A stretch of DNA of 13,873 nucleotides from Acidobacteriota bacterium. GTDB taxonomy: Bacteria; Acidobacteriota; UBA890. Location: assembly GCA_022563115.1 (NCBI GenBank), contig JADFNY010000046.1, positions 1-13,873 on the forward strand, read 5' to 3'. The notes under the pieces are model-generated. The model saw only the letters and a program-made list of their open reading frames with translations, made no database searches and was not told where the DNA came from. A program made the translations under genes and the position numbers. Positions 1-7,008 of this stretch are shown one piece after another. Each line of letters opens with the position of its first letter. The stretch's first letter is position 1.

Positions 1-234
1 CTGCGGTTTCGGGCGGCCTGATCCCCCTGGATCTGCTCGTTCGATTGAGCAATGGTGTACTCATTCTTCCTTAGCGGGCGCGCGGAATCGAATGTCGCTT
101 CCTCCAGCTTCAAAATCGACTGGGCTTTCACCAGGCACCCGATGTCTCTAGTGCTCTTTGACACGTGAAATGGTGGATGGTGCATGGCTTGCTTGCCGAT
201 GGGTTACCGGATTCCCAAGGCAAGGAGGCCTGTG

Positions 235-777
235 ATGAAGAAGAGATATGTGGTGACGCTGACCGACGAGGAGCTTTTCAAGTACCCGTTCATCTTCATG
301 TCCGACGTCGGCACGATCGGCCTTGACAGCGTCGAGGTGGAGCGCCTGCGGGACTACCTGCTGCGCGGCGGCTTTCTCTGGGTCGACGATTTCTGGGGCT
401 GGCGAGCGTGGGATCAGTGGCAATCCGAGATCGGCCGTGTGCTTCCCCCCGACCAATATCCGATCCTCGACGTCCCGGTCGACCACCCGATCCGGCAGAT
501 GCTCTATCCGATCGACGAGATCCCGCAGATCCCGTCGATTCAGTGGTACCGTAGTTCCGGCGGATACACGACCTCCGAGCGGGGGAGCGAATCCGCAACC
601 CCGCACCTGCGCTCCATCAGCGCTGAGAATGGACGCATCATGGTACTGATGTCGCACAACACCGACATCGCTGACGGCTGGGAGCGCGAGAACGAGGACT
701 TTGATTTCTTCAGTCGTTTTTCATTCCCCGCCTACGCCGTCGGGATCAACGTCATTCTGTACGCCAGGTCGCACTAG
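235..777 (+). CDS. DUF4159 domain protein, short form lacking the usual N-terminal part
   Basis: The 180-residue product matches the C-terminal core of DUF4159 proteins as I know them: a VVTLTDEELFKYPFIFM strand, LRDYLLRGGFLWVDDFWG, a DHPI segment, an IPQIPSI segment, an MVLMSHNTDIADGWE motif and a closing GINVILYARSH. Family members normally carry a signal peptide and roughly 60-80 more residues before this core (a YP-D-D-NF type segment). I see none of that in any frame between 1 and 234. The start at 235 is chosen because AAGGAGG lies at 222-228 with 6-nt spacing; an upstream in-frame ATG at 184 has no comparable site. Without a signal peptide the product would be cytoplasmic, unlike its relatives. 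The molecular function of DUF4159 is unknown to me; members often sit beside MoxR/vWA/DUF58 clusters, absent here. It may be a decayed remnant or a real short form. Confidence 0.72.
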   Translation: MKKRYVVTLTDEELFKYPFIFMSDVGTIGLDSVEVERLRDYLLRGGFLWVDDFWGWRAWDQWQSEIGRVLPPDQYPILDVPVDHPIRQMLYPIDEIPQIPSIQWYRSSGGYTTSERGSESATPHLRSISAENGRIMVLMSHNTDIADGWERENEDFDFFSRFSFPAYAVGINVILYARSH

Positions 778-819
778 TGTGCAGCAATAACTTGACAGTA
801 TCCGCCCCGATACCGTGGG

Positions 820-1134
820 CTAGGCGAGCGCCAGTACGGTGTCGACCTTCGAGATGAGTTCGGCGACACGGTTCAACGTGTCGGCGAAGTCTCGCAAGTC
901 CTCGAGTTCGTTCTGTACGCGGCTGCTGACTCCGTTGAGTTCCTCGAGCACCGCTTCGAGTTCCTGGGTGCGCTGCGCGAACGCTTGTTTCTCGAGCTCG
1001 ACGAGCCGATCACGCAGCTTTCCGGCAGCATCGAGGATGCGGGTACCCTCGTCAGGCGGGTAGCGAGTCGACAGCCGCTGGAGCCTAAGGATGATCCTCT
1101 CGAGCGTGTCCTTCACATCTCTGATCTCAGCCAT
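820..1134 (-). CDS. Small coiled-coil protein of unknown function
   Basis: The product is 104 residues, almost entirely helical and charged. Heptad-like spacing of L/V/I runs through about residues 5-100 (for example KDTLERIILRLQRL and LEKQAFAQRTQELEAVLEEL), which suggests a parallel or antiparallel coiled coil. There is no signal peptide or membrane segment. The ATG at 1134 lies 6 nt downstream of the stop of the preceding lipoprotein gene on the same strand, with an AGAAGG-type ribosome site inside the end of that gene, so the two are almost certainly co-transcribed. I do not recognise a family. A partner or chaperone-like role with the lipoprotein is only inference, and a cytoplasmic location is assumed. 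Confidence 0.7.
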   Translation of the reverse strand: MAEIRDVKDTLERIILRLQRLSTRYPPDEGTRILDAAGKLRDRLVELEKQAFAQRTQELEAVLEELNGVSSRVQNELEDLRDFADTLNRVAELISKVDTVLALA

Positions 1135-1140
1135 GCGGCT

Positions 1141-2178
1141 CTACCTTCTTGCAGGAGACACGTGGCCGCCAGCTAACGGGCCGCCGCTCTCGGAAGCTGT
1201 ACCTGTCTCGTCCGCGCCGGTCTCGGCAGCGTTGGCTTCTAGCGCCTCCTGGAGCTTTCGCGCGGCGTCGTACGCGATGTCGGCGCGAACGAGAAAGATA
1301 TCGATCGATTGGATCAGGTTGCCGAACACGATGTCGCTGTCGGGAGTCCGCGCGTATTCGGCCAGTGCCTTGTAGGCCTGTTCCATCTGGTTGAACGCCA
1401 CGGCGACATCAGCCGAGACGGTGGACTGGTACGTGACGGCCTGCTTGTTGATCGCGTTCAGCCGCTTGCGACGCGCCGACTCGGTCGAAAGCGCACCGTT
1501 CTCGATGTCCGTGTTGTAGTCGAGAACCAACCGGGCGAGCATCTCGCCGTCGGCGGTTCTACGCAACCGCTCGAAAGCACGGGCGTCCTCCTTCATGAAG
1601 CCGATGATTTCGACAATCGGCCCTTCGGCGTCCCGAACGGCGTCCGCAATCACCTGCTCCTGCCGCTGCTCGATCGATAGGCGAGCAATCAAGCCCACCA
1701 AGGTACCCACCGGACTCGTCAGGGCCGACAAGCTGGCGGTGTCGATGCCGGCGTTAGCAACTTCGTCGATCCTCGCCGCAAGGCCGTTGAAGTTGCTGAC
1801 GTTCGAGCCGATCGCCGAGGCCGTCTCCGTGCCGACCGACGACTCGGCGACGGCCTTCAAGCGCTTCGCAAAAAGGCCGATTGCCTGCAGCGCCTCCAGC
1901 CGCACGCCGATTCCCTCCAACGAGAACGTGGGTGCGAAGAAGACATCGGCGCCGTCACCGAGCGGTTCTTCAACTCTGGCAGCGCGAAAGATCGCCAGGT
2001 CGCGCTCGACCTGGTTCGCGGCGAGCAGCGAAGCCTTGAACGCCTCGGCCGTTGCCACCGAGGCTTCCTCGAAGTTGGTGATCGGTTGGCGAAACCGTGT
2101 GGGGCTCGTGCAGGCGGTCGCTGCGAGGACAAGCAGTATTGCGGAAGCCGACCGCCCGAGGAGTCGGGCAGAACGCAT
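1141..2178 (-). CDS. Putative lipoprotein, helical, unknown function
   Basis: The product is 345 residues. It begins with a basic N-region (MRSARLLGR), a hydrophobic stretch ASAILLVLAATA and Cys23, a plausible though non-canonical lipobox (A-T-A-C), so it is probably a lipoprotein in the cell envelope. The start at 2178 is preferred because it places this signal peptide at the N-terminus and has an AGGA site about 7 nt upstream; the frame stays open to 2328 but the extra residues look non-coding. The mature part is predicted largely alpha-helical (FEEASVATAEAFKASLLAANQVERDLAIF; FMKEDARAFERLRRTADGEMLARLVLDYN), with a low-complexity Ala/Glu/Gly tail. I do not recognise the family. It is the first gene of a two-gene unit with the coiled-coil protein downstream and is divergent from xthA. 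Confidence 0.75.
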   Translation of the reverse strand: MRSARLLGRSASAILLVLAATACTSPTRFRQPITNFEEASVATAEAFKASLLAANQVERDLAIFRAARVEEPLGDGADVFFAPTFSLEGIGVRLEALQAIGLFAKRLKAVAESSVGTETASAIGSNVSNFNGLAARIDEVANAGIDTASLSALTSPVGTLVGLIARLSIEQRQEQVIADAVRDAEGPIVEIIGFMKEDARAFERLRRTADGEMLARLVLDYNTDIENGALSTESARRKRLNAINKQAVTYQSTVSADVAVAFNQMEQAYKALAEYARTPDSDIVFGNLIQSIDIFLVRADIAYDAARKLQEALEANAAETGADETGTASESGGPLAGGHVSPARR

Positions 2179-2266
2179 CGGAAGTCCTGCTTTCTGGTCC
2201 CCAGACATGCCAGAAGCGTCTGAATCCGCGACGATTCCGCGCATCACGACATGACGCGAGCCTCCA

Positions 2267-2300
2267 CTTTCCTTCCAGCTGTCGAAATAGTCAAGGAAAG
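2267..2300. promoter_or_regulatory. Inverted repeat in the lipoprotein/xthA divergent gap
   Basis: CTTTCCTT (2267-2274) and AAGGAAAG (2293-2300) are exact reverse complements 18 nt apart, in the 179-bp gap between the divergent lipoprotein and xthA genes. The position suits an operator or a leader hairpin. No clear promoter boxes could be assigned. Confidence 0.3.
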
Positions 2301-2357
2301 CGTCAGGAGCGACGGCTGCGGTTTGCATCCGGGCCGACTCGGTCGGAGAATCGCCGC

Positions 2358-3125
2358 ATGCTGCTCACCTCCTGGAACCTCAACTCGATCCGCGCCCGAG
2401 AGGAGCGTCTGCTCGCCTGGCTCGAGTGCCGCCGGCCCGATGTCGTCTGCTTGCAGGAGCTCAAGTGCACCGCGGATCAGTTTCCCTTCGAGGCCATCGA
2501 AGCGGCCGGATACCAGGCCGCCATACACGGACAGAAGACGTACAACGGCGTCGCGATCCTGGCGAAAAGCGATCTCGAGGACGTCTCCACGGGCTTCGGT
2601 GATGGTGGCGACGACTCGCAGGCGCGGGTGATCGCGGCGACCATCGACGGGGCCCGGATCATCTCGGTGTACGTCGTCAACGGCAAGCAGATCGACAGCG
2701 AAAAGTACGCCCACAAGCTCGAGTGGCTCGATCGCCTCGAGCGCTACCTCGCGGCGCAAGATCTCGGGGCTTCGTTGGCGATCTGCGGCGACTACAACAT
2801 CGTCCCCGACGAGCGTGACGTCGAGAAGCACGAGATCTGGCAGGGCGGTGTGCTTTACAACGAGGATCTGTCCGCTCGGTTCAAACGACTCCTCGACCTC
2901 GGGCTCGTCGACACCTTCCGCACCCACCACGACGAAGCGGGGATCTACTCGTGGTGGGACTACCGGATGCTGGGGTTCCCCAAGAACAACGGCCTGAGGA
3001 TCGACCACATCCTCGCCACGCCTCCGCTGGCGGAACGGTCGACCGATGCCTGGGTCGATCGCGACGAGCGCAAGGGAAAGAAGCCTTCGGACCACGCCCC
3101 GGTACTGACGGAGTTTCGCGACTGA
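2358..3125 (+). CDS. xthA: Exodeoxyribonuclease III (AP endonuclease)
   Basis: The product is 255 residues, the usual size for bacterial exonuclease III. The exonuclease-endonuclease-phosphatase fold motifs are all present: WNLNSI with Asn7, LQELK with Glu34 as metal ligand, VYVVNG with Tyr105, GDYN with Asp145 and Asn147, LRIDHIL with Asp216/His217, and PSDHAP with Asp245 and catalytic His246. The enzyme cleaves the phosphodiester 5' of abasic sites and removes 3'-blocking groups in base excision repair, in the cytoplasm. The start at 2358 follows GGAGAA (2345-2350) at 7-nt spacing; the open frame extends upstream to 2097 but runs over the divergent lipoprotein gene and is not coding. It converges on the GFA gene with only 24 nt between the stop codons. 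Confidence 0.96.
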   Translation: MLLTSWNLNSIRAREERLLAWLECRRPDVVCLQELKCTADQFPFEAIEAAGYQAAIHGQKTYNGVAILAKSDLEDVSTGFGDGGDDSQARVIAATIDGARIISVYVVNGKQIDSEKYAHKLEWLDRLERYLAAQDLGASLAICGDYNIVPDERDVEKHEIWQGGVLYNEDLSARFKRLLDLGLVDTFRTHHDEAGIYSWWDYRMLGFPKNNGLRIDHILATPPLAERSTDAWVDRDERKGKKPSDHAPVLTEFRD

Positions 3126-3149
3126 CTTTCCGGGCCGGCCGGCGGATGA

Positions 3150-3590
3150 TCAGCCTTCGTTCGGCCCCGCAACATCACCCACCGACCGCGTCTCGTGGCG
3201 CGGCAGTTCGTCGTCGAGGTGCATCCAGGGCACCCGGCTGCGGGTGAACACATGGTAACCGGGCTCGATGACGGAGGGATCGTCGAGGCTGCCGGCGGTC
3301 AGGTCGACGGTGCTGTCGCCCTCACAGCGCCAGCCTAGTTGGGAGCCGCAGTCGGCGCAAAACCAACGCTCAACCGTTCCCGGAAAGTGCTCGCTGTCGT
3401 AGCGATAGCGCCGCGGCCGACCTTGCAGCCATTCGAAGTCGCCTTCATCGACGGTCATCCAGGTGAGAACAGCGGCACCGCTCGCCTTGCGGCAATTCTC
3501 GCAATGACAGTGCATGCTCGCCAACGGCGCCGCCGCCAGACGGTAGCGGATGGCGCCGCATAGGCAGCCGCCTTCGGTCGGGAATGGCAT
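3150..3590 (-). CDS. GFA/CENP-V family zinc-binding protein
   Basis: The product is 146 residues with the complete cysteine pattern of the GFA (glutathione-dependent formaldehyde-activating) family: GCLCGAIRY (Cys9, Cys11), HCHCENCRK (Cys28, Cys30, Cys33) and FCADCGSQL (Cys78, Cys81). These bind two zinc ions in family members. The founding member catalyses or promotes S-hydroxymethylglutathione formation, but most members have no proven substrate, so I call the family rather than the reaction. No signal peptide is seen, so it is probably cytoplasmic. Its start lies 5 nt after the stop of the zinc-ribbon gene upstream on the same strand, with an AGGGACC ribosome site spanning the gap, so the two form an operon. 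Confidence 0.92.
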   Translation of the reverse strand: MPFPTEGGCLCGAIRYRLAAAPLASMHCHCENCRKASGAAVLTWMTVDEGDFEWLQGRPRRYRYDSEHFPGTVERWFCADCGSQLGWRCEGDSTVDLTAGSLDDPSVIEPGYHVFTRSRVPWMHLDDELPRHETRSVGDVAGPNEG

Positions 3591-3595
3591 GGTCC

Positions 3596-3970
3596 CTATT
3601 CTTCCTCGGTGCCGCCCGTGTCTTCTGTCTCACCAACCTCGGTGAGTAGCTCGCGCACGACCGCGACGTCACGGTCGAAGACGTGCACGATGGCGCCCAC
3701 TGAGGCACGGCTGACACTGCTACCCATCGCCCCGACTGGCAGCAAGCCAAGCGCCTGCTCGCCCTGGACGAAGTACTCGATGTCGGCCGACTCCAGCAGC
3801 GACTTCACGATCGGCAGGAGCATCGCGTCGCTGGTGCGAAACACGGGGACGGTTTTCGAGTCGGGGTCGGGACGTTCTTCGGCAGGCAAGGCGTCCACCA
3901 GACTGACACCGCATTCGGCGCATTCGGTGAACTCGGGCCGGTATTCGGCGCCGCAGTCAGGGCAGAACAT
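3596..3970 (-). CDS. Zinc-ribbon protein with DUF2007-like domain
   Basis: The 124-residue product opens with a zinc ribbon, MFCPDCG...CAECG (Cys3, Cys6, Cys17, Cys20). After a short Pro/Asp linker comes a domain of about 60 residues, VPVFRTSDAMLLPIVKSLLESADIEYFVQGE...GAIVHVFDRDVAVVRELLTEV. This has the layout of DUF2007 (putative prokaryotic signal-transducing protein): an edge strand, a helix that 'looks up' a subunit, an I-x-Y/F-V strand, and a V-x-V-x-D/E-x-A-x-x-A-x-x-L helix. The C-terminus is acidic. I chose the ATG at 3970 because it puts the ribbon at the N-terminus, as in relatives; a GTG at 3988 is an alternative and neither has a strong ribosome site. It is the first gene of a pair with the GFA protein. 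Its function is unknown. Confidence 0.82.
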   Translation of the reverse strand: MFCPDCGAEYRPEFTECAECGVSLVDALPAEERPDPDSKTVPVFRTSDAMLLPIVKSLLESADIEYFVQGEQALGLLPVGAMGSSVSRASVGAIVHVFDRDVAVVRELLTEVGETEDTGGTEEE

Positions 3971-3998
3971 CAGCGTTGCCGTTCCCACGGTTGAAAGC

Positions 3999-4025
3999 CC
4001 TAACAGGCATTAGCACCCTGTTGGC
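3999..4025 (-). terminator. Hairpin after rpsU, weak terminator candidate
   Basis: Between the rpsU stop and the zinc-ribbon gene, AACAGG (4002-4007) pairs with CCTGTT (4017-4022) over a 9-nt loop. The stem is extended by one G-T and one C-G pair. Only a short pyrimidine run (CTTTC) follows on the minus strand, so termination may be partial or the hairpin may only process the mRNA. Confidence 0.4.
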
Positions 4026-4033
4026 ACGGTCTA

Positions 4034-4240
4034 CTAGAACTCGTTACGGCGCTGGCGCTGGGCCTGGCGGCGACGCCGACGGCGGGCGGCGGCAGCCTTC
4101 AGGCGCTTCGCCTCGCTCGGTTTCACGTAGAAGCGGCGGCGGCGGATGTCGCGCAGGATCCCGGCGCGCTGCACTTCGCGGCGGAATTTCTTGATCGCCC
4201 ACTCGAGACGATCGCCTTCCTTGAGCCTTACTTCGACCAT
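4034..4240 (-). CDS. rpsU: 30S ribosomal protein S21
   Basis: The product is 68 residues, typical of bS21. It begins MVEVRLKEGDRLEWAIKKFRREVQRAG and continues with RRRFYVKPSEAKR, the conserved RRRxYxKPS segment, ending in an Arg-rich tail. bS21 binds near the 3' end of 16S rRNA on the small subunit and helps initiation. The start at 4240 is supported by GGAG (4246-4249, minus strand) and by family alignment; the in-frame extension to 4321 has no ribosomal similarity. It stands alone here rather than in the dnaG-rpoD arrangement of Proteobacteria. A terminator-like hairpin lies immediately upstream of its ribosome site. Confidence 0.96.
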   Translation of the reverse strand: MVEVRLKEGDRLEWAIKKFRREVQRAGILRDIRRRRFYVKPSEAKRLKAAAARRRRRRQAQRQRRNEF

Positions 4241-4252
4241 GGTTTCTCCAAC

Positions 4253-4283
4253 AAAAAAGGACCCGGATGCCTCAACAGGTCCT
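4253..4283 (-). terminator. Terminator or attenuator hairpin just upstream of rpsU
   Basis: On the minus strand, AGGACC (4283-4278) and GGTCCT (4263-4258) can pair over a 14-nt loop, followed directly by six T residues (4258-4253). This is the form of an intrinsic terminator. It could end the ankyrin/PQQ transcript. The start codon of rpsU is only 12 nt beyond the T-run and its ribosome site is inside those 12 nt, so it may instead act as an attenuator in the rpsU leader. Confidence 0.6.
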
Positions 4284-4378
4284 CGGCTGAGCGTCGGTAG
4301 GTACGCCGCACCGGGCGACAAGGCTACCGCCTGGCAAACGCTAGCATGGGCAATGGCCGGTCGCCACCACCACTCCCT

Positions 4379-5992
4379 CTAGCGCGAAAAGGCGAAGAGG
4401 TGGCTCCGGCCGCGCACAAGCAGCATCCCGTCGGAAATCGCCGGGGTGGCGAAAACGGCCTCTCCAAGCGGATGCGTGCCCAGAATCCGCAGGAACGAGC
4501 CGGCTTCGAGGACATGGATGTCGCCCATGTCGGTGACCACGTACATCTTGCCGTTGGCGGCCACCGGAGAAGCTGTGTAGGTGACCGGACGCTCCTCGGG
4601 CTGCGACGGCGGCGTCTCACCCTCGACGGCTCCGGCCGCTTGTGCTGCAGCCGCCTCATTCGCGGCCGCTTCGGCTGCTTCGGCCGCCGCCTCTTCCTCG
4701 CCCGCACCGATGCGCTCCGTATAGATCGGAACGCCGGTCACCGCGTCGAAGCAGGACACGGTGCCGTCGCGCTGCATGATGAATAGGTAGTCGCCGACCA
4801 CGATCGGCGTCGAGATCAGCGCCCCGCCGTCGGGAACCGTCCAGGCGATCTGGCGGCTGGCGCGCCGGCCGTCGGGCAGCGAAATGTCGCCGCTGCCGCC
4901 GGGACGAACGGCGTAGAAGGGCTGCCGGGGCAGATACCCCGAGCCCACGAAGATCAGGCCATGGGCGAAGATCGGCGTCGGCACGGCGATCTCGGAGCTC
5001 GGCGTCAGCGTCCACAACTCCTCGCCGGTCGCCGGATCGTAGGCCCGCACGGCGCGGCCACCGTTGGTGACGATCTCGGCCACACCGTCGGCGCTGCGGA
5101 CGATCGCCGGCGTCGAGAACGACGACACCTCGTCGCGCGCCGTGCGCCACAGCTCGGTGCCGTCGGCAACATCGAACGCGGCGATGAAGGCACCGCCGCG
5201 AACGTCCGCCTGCACGATGACCTTGCCGTCGTAGATGATAGGCGAGCTTGCCATGCCCCACTGAAAGGTGGGGTCGAAGAACCAGCCGGCGTCGAGAACA
5301 CCGAGGTCCACGTGCCACAGCAGGTTGCCGTCGACGTCGTAGCAGAACAGCCCCTGCGAACCCAACAGCGCGACGATGTGTTGCCCGTCGGTCGCCGGGG
5401 TCGAGTTGTTGAAGCTGCCCTTGGCCAATCTGCCGGTGCGGGGCGGCCCTTCGGCGGCGGTGCGCTCCCACAGCACCTCGCCGGTACGCTTGTCGATCGC
5501 CATGACGATCCACCGGTGCGACGACGTATCGGCGATCGATTCCGGCGAATCCGGAAGCTCGGCAATGAACCGCTGGGGCGGCCCGCTGGTGACCGCCGAG
5601 GTCAGGTAAACGCGGTCCCCCCAAACGATCGGACTGGCGTGGGCAAGCCCGGGGATCTCGGTGCGCCAGGCGAGGTTGGTGCCGTCGACGCCGCTCAAGA
5701 CGTCGGGTAGCTCGGCACCGTCCGCGACACCACTTCCGCCAGGGCCCCGAAACGACGGCCAGTTCGACACCGGCGGCGTCGCGGCGGGCGCCTGTAACGC
5801 ATGCGCCCAGGACAACGGCGTGGCTTCCGCCCCGATCGACGACACCAGCAGGACCGCCACAACCACGAAGATCAGGAGCATGATCAGGCCCGCCGCGAAG
5901 TAGGCGCGCCGGCCAGCAGGATGCTGAAGAACTCCCAGGGGTGCCGTTGCTGGCGCCCTGCTACGCCACCCGGACGCCTGCCGGTCGCTCAT
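4379..5992 (-). CDS. Membrane-anchored PQQ-like beta-propeller repeat protein
   Basis: The product is 537 residues. It has a short basic cytoplasmic tail, one membrane segment at about residues 33-53, then NWPSFRGPGGSG at 77-88, the typical entry motif of periplasmic PQQ-like (BamB-type) propellers. Blade repeats follow, with signatures such as AIDKRTGEVLWERT, DVADGTELWRT, DPATGEELWTL and FDAVTGVPIYTE. An Ala/Glu-rich insertion at about 429-462 lies between the last blades. The type II dehydrogenase catalytic and PQQ-binding residues are not evident, so it is more likely a scaffold or binding protein than a dehydrogenase. The start ATG overlaps the ankyrin-gene stop (ATGA at 5989-5992), indicating translational coupling. 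The coding sequence for the cytoplasmic tail contains a copy of a dispersed repeat (see 5916-5935). Confidence 0.88.
   Translation of the reverse strand: MSDRQASGWRSRAPATAPLGVLQHPAGRRAYFAAGLIMLLIFVVVAVLLVSSIGAEATPLSWAHALQAPAATPPVSNWPSFRGPGGSGVADGAELPDVLSGVDGTNLAWRTEIPGLAHASPIVWGDRVYLTSAVTSGPPQRFIAELPDSPESIADTSSHRWIVMAIDKRTGEVLWERTAAEGPPRTGRLAKGSFNNSTPATDGQHIVALLGSQGLFCYDVDGNLLWHVDLGVLDAGWFFDPTFQWGMASSPIIYDGKVIVQADVRGGAFIAAFDVADGTELWRTARDEVSSFSTPAIVRSADGVAEIVTNGGRAVRAYDPATGEELWTLTPSSEIAVPTPIFAHGLIFVGSGYLPRQPFYAVRPGGSGDISLPDGRRASRQIAWTVPDGGALISTPIVVGDYLFIMQRDGTVSCFDAVTGVPIYTERIGAGEEEAAAEAAEAAANEAAAAQAAGAVEGETPPSQPEERPVTYTASPVAANGKMYVVTDMGDIHVLEAGSFLRILGTHPLGEAVFATPAISDGMLLVRGRSHLFAFSR
5916..5935 (-). 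repeat. Dispersed repeat copy inside the PQQ-propeller gene
   Basis: The minus-strand sequence here (GGAGTTCTTCAGCATCCTGC) matches 7770-7789 on the plus strand at 19 of 20 positions. It lies in codons for residues about 20-26 of the propeller protein, in the tail before the membrane segment, a place that would tolerate an insertion. Confidence 0.5.
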
Positions 5993-6837
5993 CGCCTGGT
6001 CATCCGGCGGGTGTCACCGCTCTGGGTGAACGACATGCTGACCACGCGACCTTCGCGCACCGTGAAACGGATGAAGATCGCAGCGGATTGCTCGGAGATG
6101 AACGTCGTTTCCTCCACCGGCAGGAAGCGCAGCGAGTTGCGCAAACCGGAGGAGCGTACCAGCAGGGACCCGGTGTCGGGGTCGGCCCGCACCTCGAGCT
6201 CGAAGCCGACCTCATCGACGTAGACGCCCGCGTAGCGGCGCAGCACTTCGGGATCGAGGTCGAGGATCTCGGGCGGCGGCGGAACAGCCCCGAAACGTAT
6301 CAGCACCTCGCCGAGCGGTCGATTCCCGGTCTCGATGACACGCTGCAGGGCCGCCGAGAGAACGTCGGCCTCGGGTACATGCATCGCTAGCAGCTCGGCG
6401 ACCCTCTGCTCATCGGCGGAGTCGACCGCGTTGAAGAACAACCGGTCGAAACCGCCGGCGCCGCTGGCGAACAGCAACGAGATCACTTCTTCGTGGCCAT
6501 TGTCGGCCGCCCAGCCGAGCGGCGTGAGGCCGTAGAAGCCATCGGCCAGGTCGGCATCGGCGCCCGCCTCGAGCACGACACGGACGACATCGGCGTGGCC
6601 GCGCATGCAGGCCAGTATCAGCGCCGTGGCCCCGTACTCGTTGGCGTCGTCGACGCCGGCCCCGCCCGCCAGCAGCGAACGTACGGCTTCCACCTCGCCG
6701 CGGCTGGCGGCGGCGCGCAGGGCCGCGCCGCGATCGTCCTGGCCGTCCGCCAGGCCCGTACCCGCCACCAGCGCAAAGACCAAGGCGAGGATAGAAGCGA
6801 CGCCGAAGCGTGGAACGGAATCGAAACGTGGGTTCAT
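5989..6837 (-). CDS. Exported ankyrin-repeat protein with C-terminal beta domain
   Basis: The product is 282 residues. A signal peptide occupies about 1-30 (SILALVFALVAGTGLA, cleavage before DGQ). Ankyrin repeats follow at about 37-187: ALRAAASRGEVEAVRSLLAGGAGVDDAN, GATALILACMRGHADVVRVVLEAGADADLAD and LTPLGWAADNGHEEVISLLFASGA, then two degenerate copies. The C-terminal part (about 195-282) begins LRRYAGVYVDEVGFELEVRA and ends RMTRR. It resembles the DUF3471-type lipocalin-like domain found at the ends of some beta-lactamase-family proteins. The start at 6837 puts the signal peptide first; its ribosome site is weak. The stop overlaps the PQQ-propeller start (ATGA), so both products are probably made in matched amounts and act together in the periplasm. 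The partner bound by the ankyrin domain is unknown. Confidence 0.87.
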   Translation of the reverse strand: MNPRFDSVPRFGVASILALVFALVAGTGLADGQDDRGAALRAAASRGEVEAVRSLLAGGAGVDDANEYGATALILACMRGHADVVRVVLEAGADADLADGFYGLTPLGWAADNGHEEVISLLFASGAGGFDRLFFNAVDSADEQRVAELLAMHVPEADVLSAALQRVIETGNRPLGEVLIRFGAVPPPPEILDLDPEVLRRYAGVYVDEVGFELEVRADPDTGSLLVRSSGLRNSLRFLPVEETTFISEQSAAIFIRFTVREGRVVSMSFTQSGDTRRMTRR

Positions 6838-6878
6838 GTGTTCACGAGTCGTTTCTAGTGTGCTGCCCCCGACATAGC

Positions 6879-6997
6879 TTGACACTTGTAGCGAGCGCGA
6901 CGGGGCGAGTGCGCGGAGCGACGATCGGCTACCGTCGGGCGACGCTTGTTGCCGCGGCGCTTTTCTGACAGTAGTTTCCAGCGATCCGGAGTGTCAA
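6879..6997. repeat. 119-bp segment bounded by 8-bp inverted repeats
   Basis: TTGACACT at 6879-6886 is the exact reverse complement of AGTGTCAA at 6990-6997. The interior is GC-rich with short internal stems (CGACG/CGTCG around 6920-6938). Eight bases could pair by chance over this distance, so it is reported as a possible small non-autonomous element only because it abuts a much stronger hairpin and shares a 10-mer with it. Confidence 0.35.
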
Positions 6998-7008
6998 CGA
7001 AACGCTAA

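Noticed and set aside
1..185. Open frame on the minus strand from 185 to the left edge, beginning MHHPPFHVSK.
   Set aside because: Too short to judge, no ribosome site, no family resemblance, and it crosses the CTAGTG/TTGACA motif. It could be the start of a gene outside the window but is not supported.
2244..3095. 283-codon minus-strand open frame over xthA.
   Set aside because: Antisense shadow of a gene with complete exonuclease III catalytic residues.
4379..5992. Quinoprotein alcohol dehydrogenase assignment for the larger propeller.
   Set aside because: The repeats match PQQ-like propellers, but I cannot find the vicinal-cysteine and catalytic Asp/Glu signatures of true PQQ enzymes.
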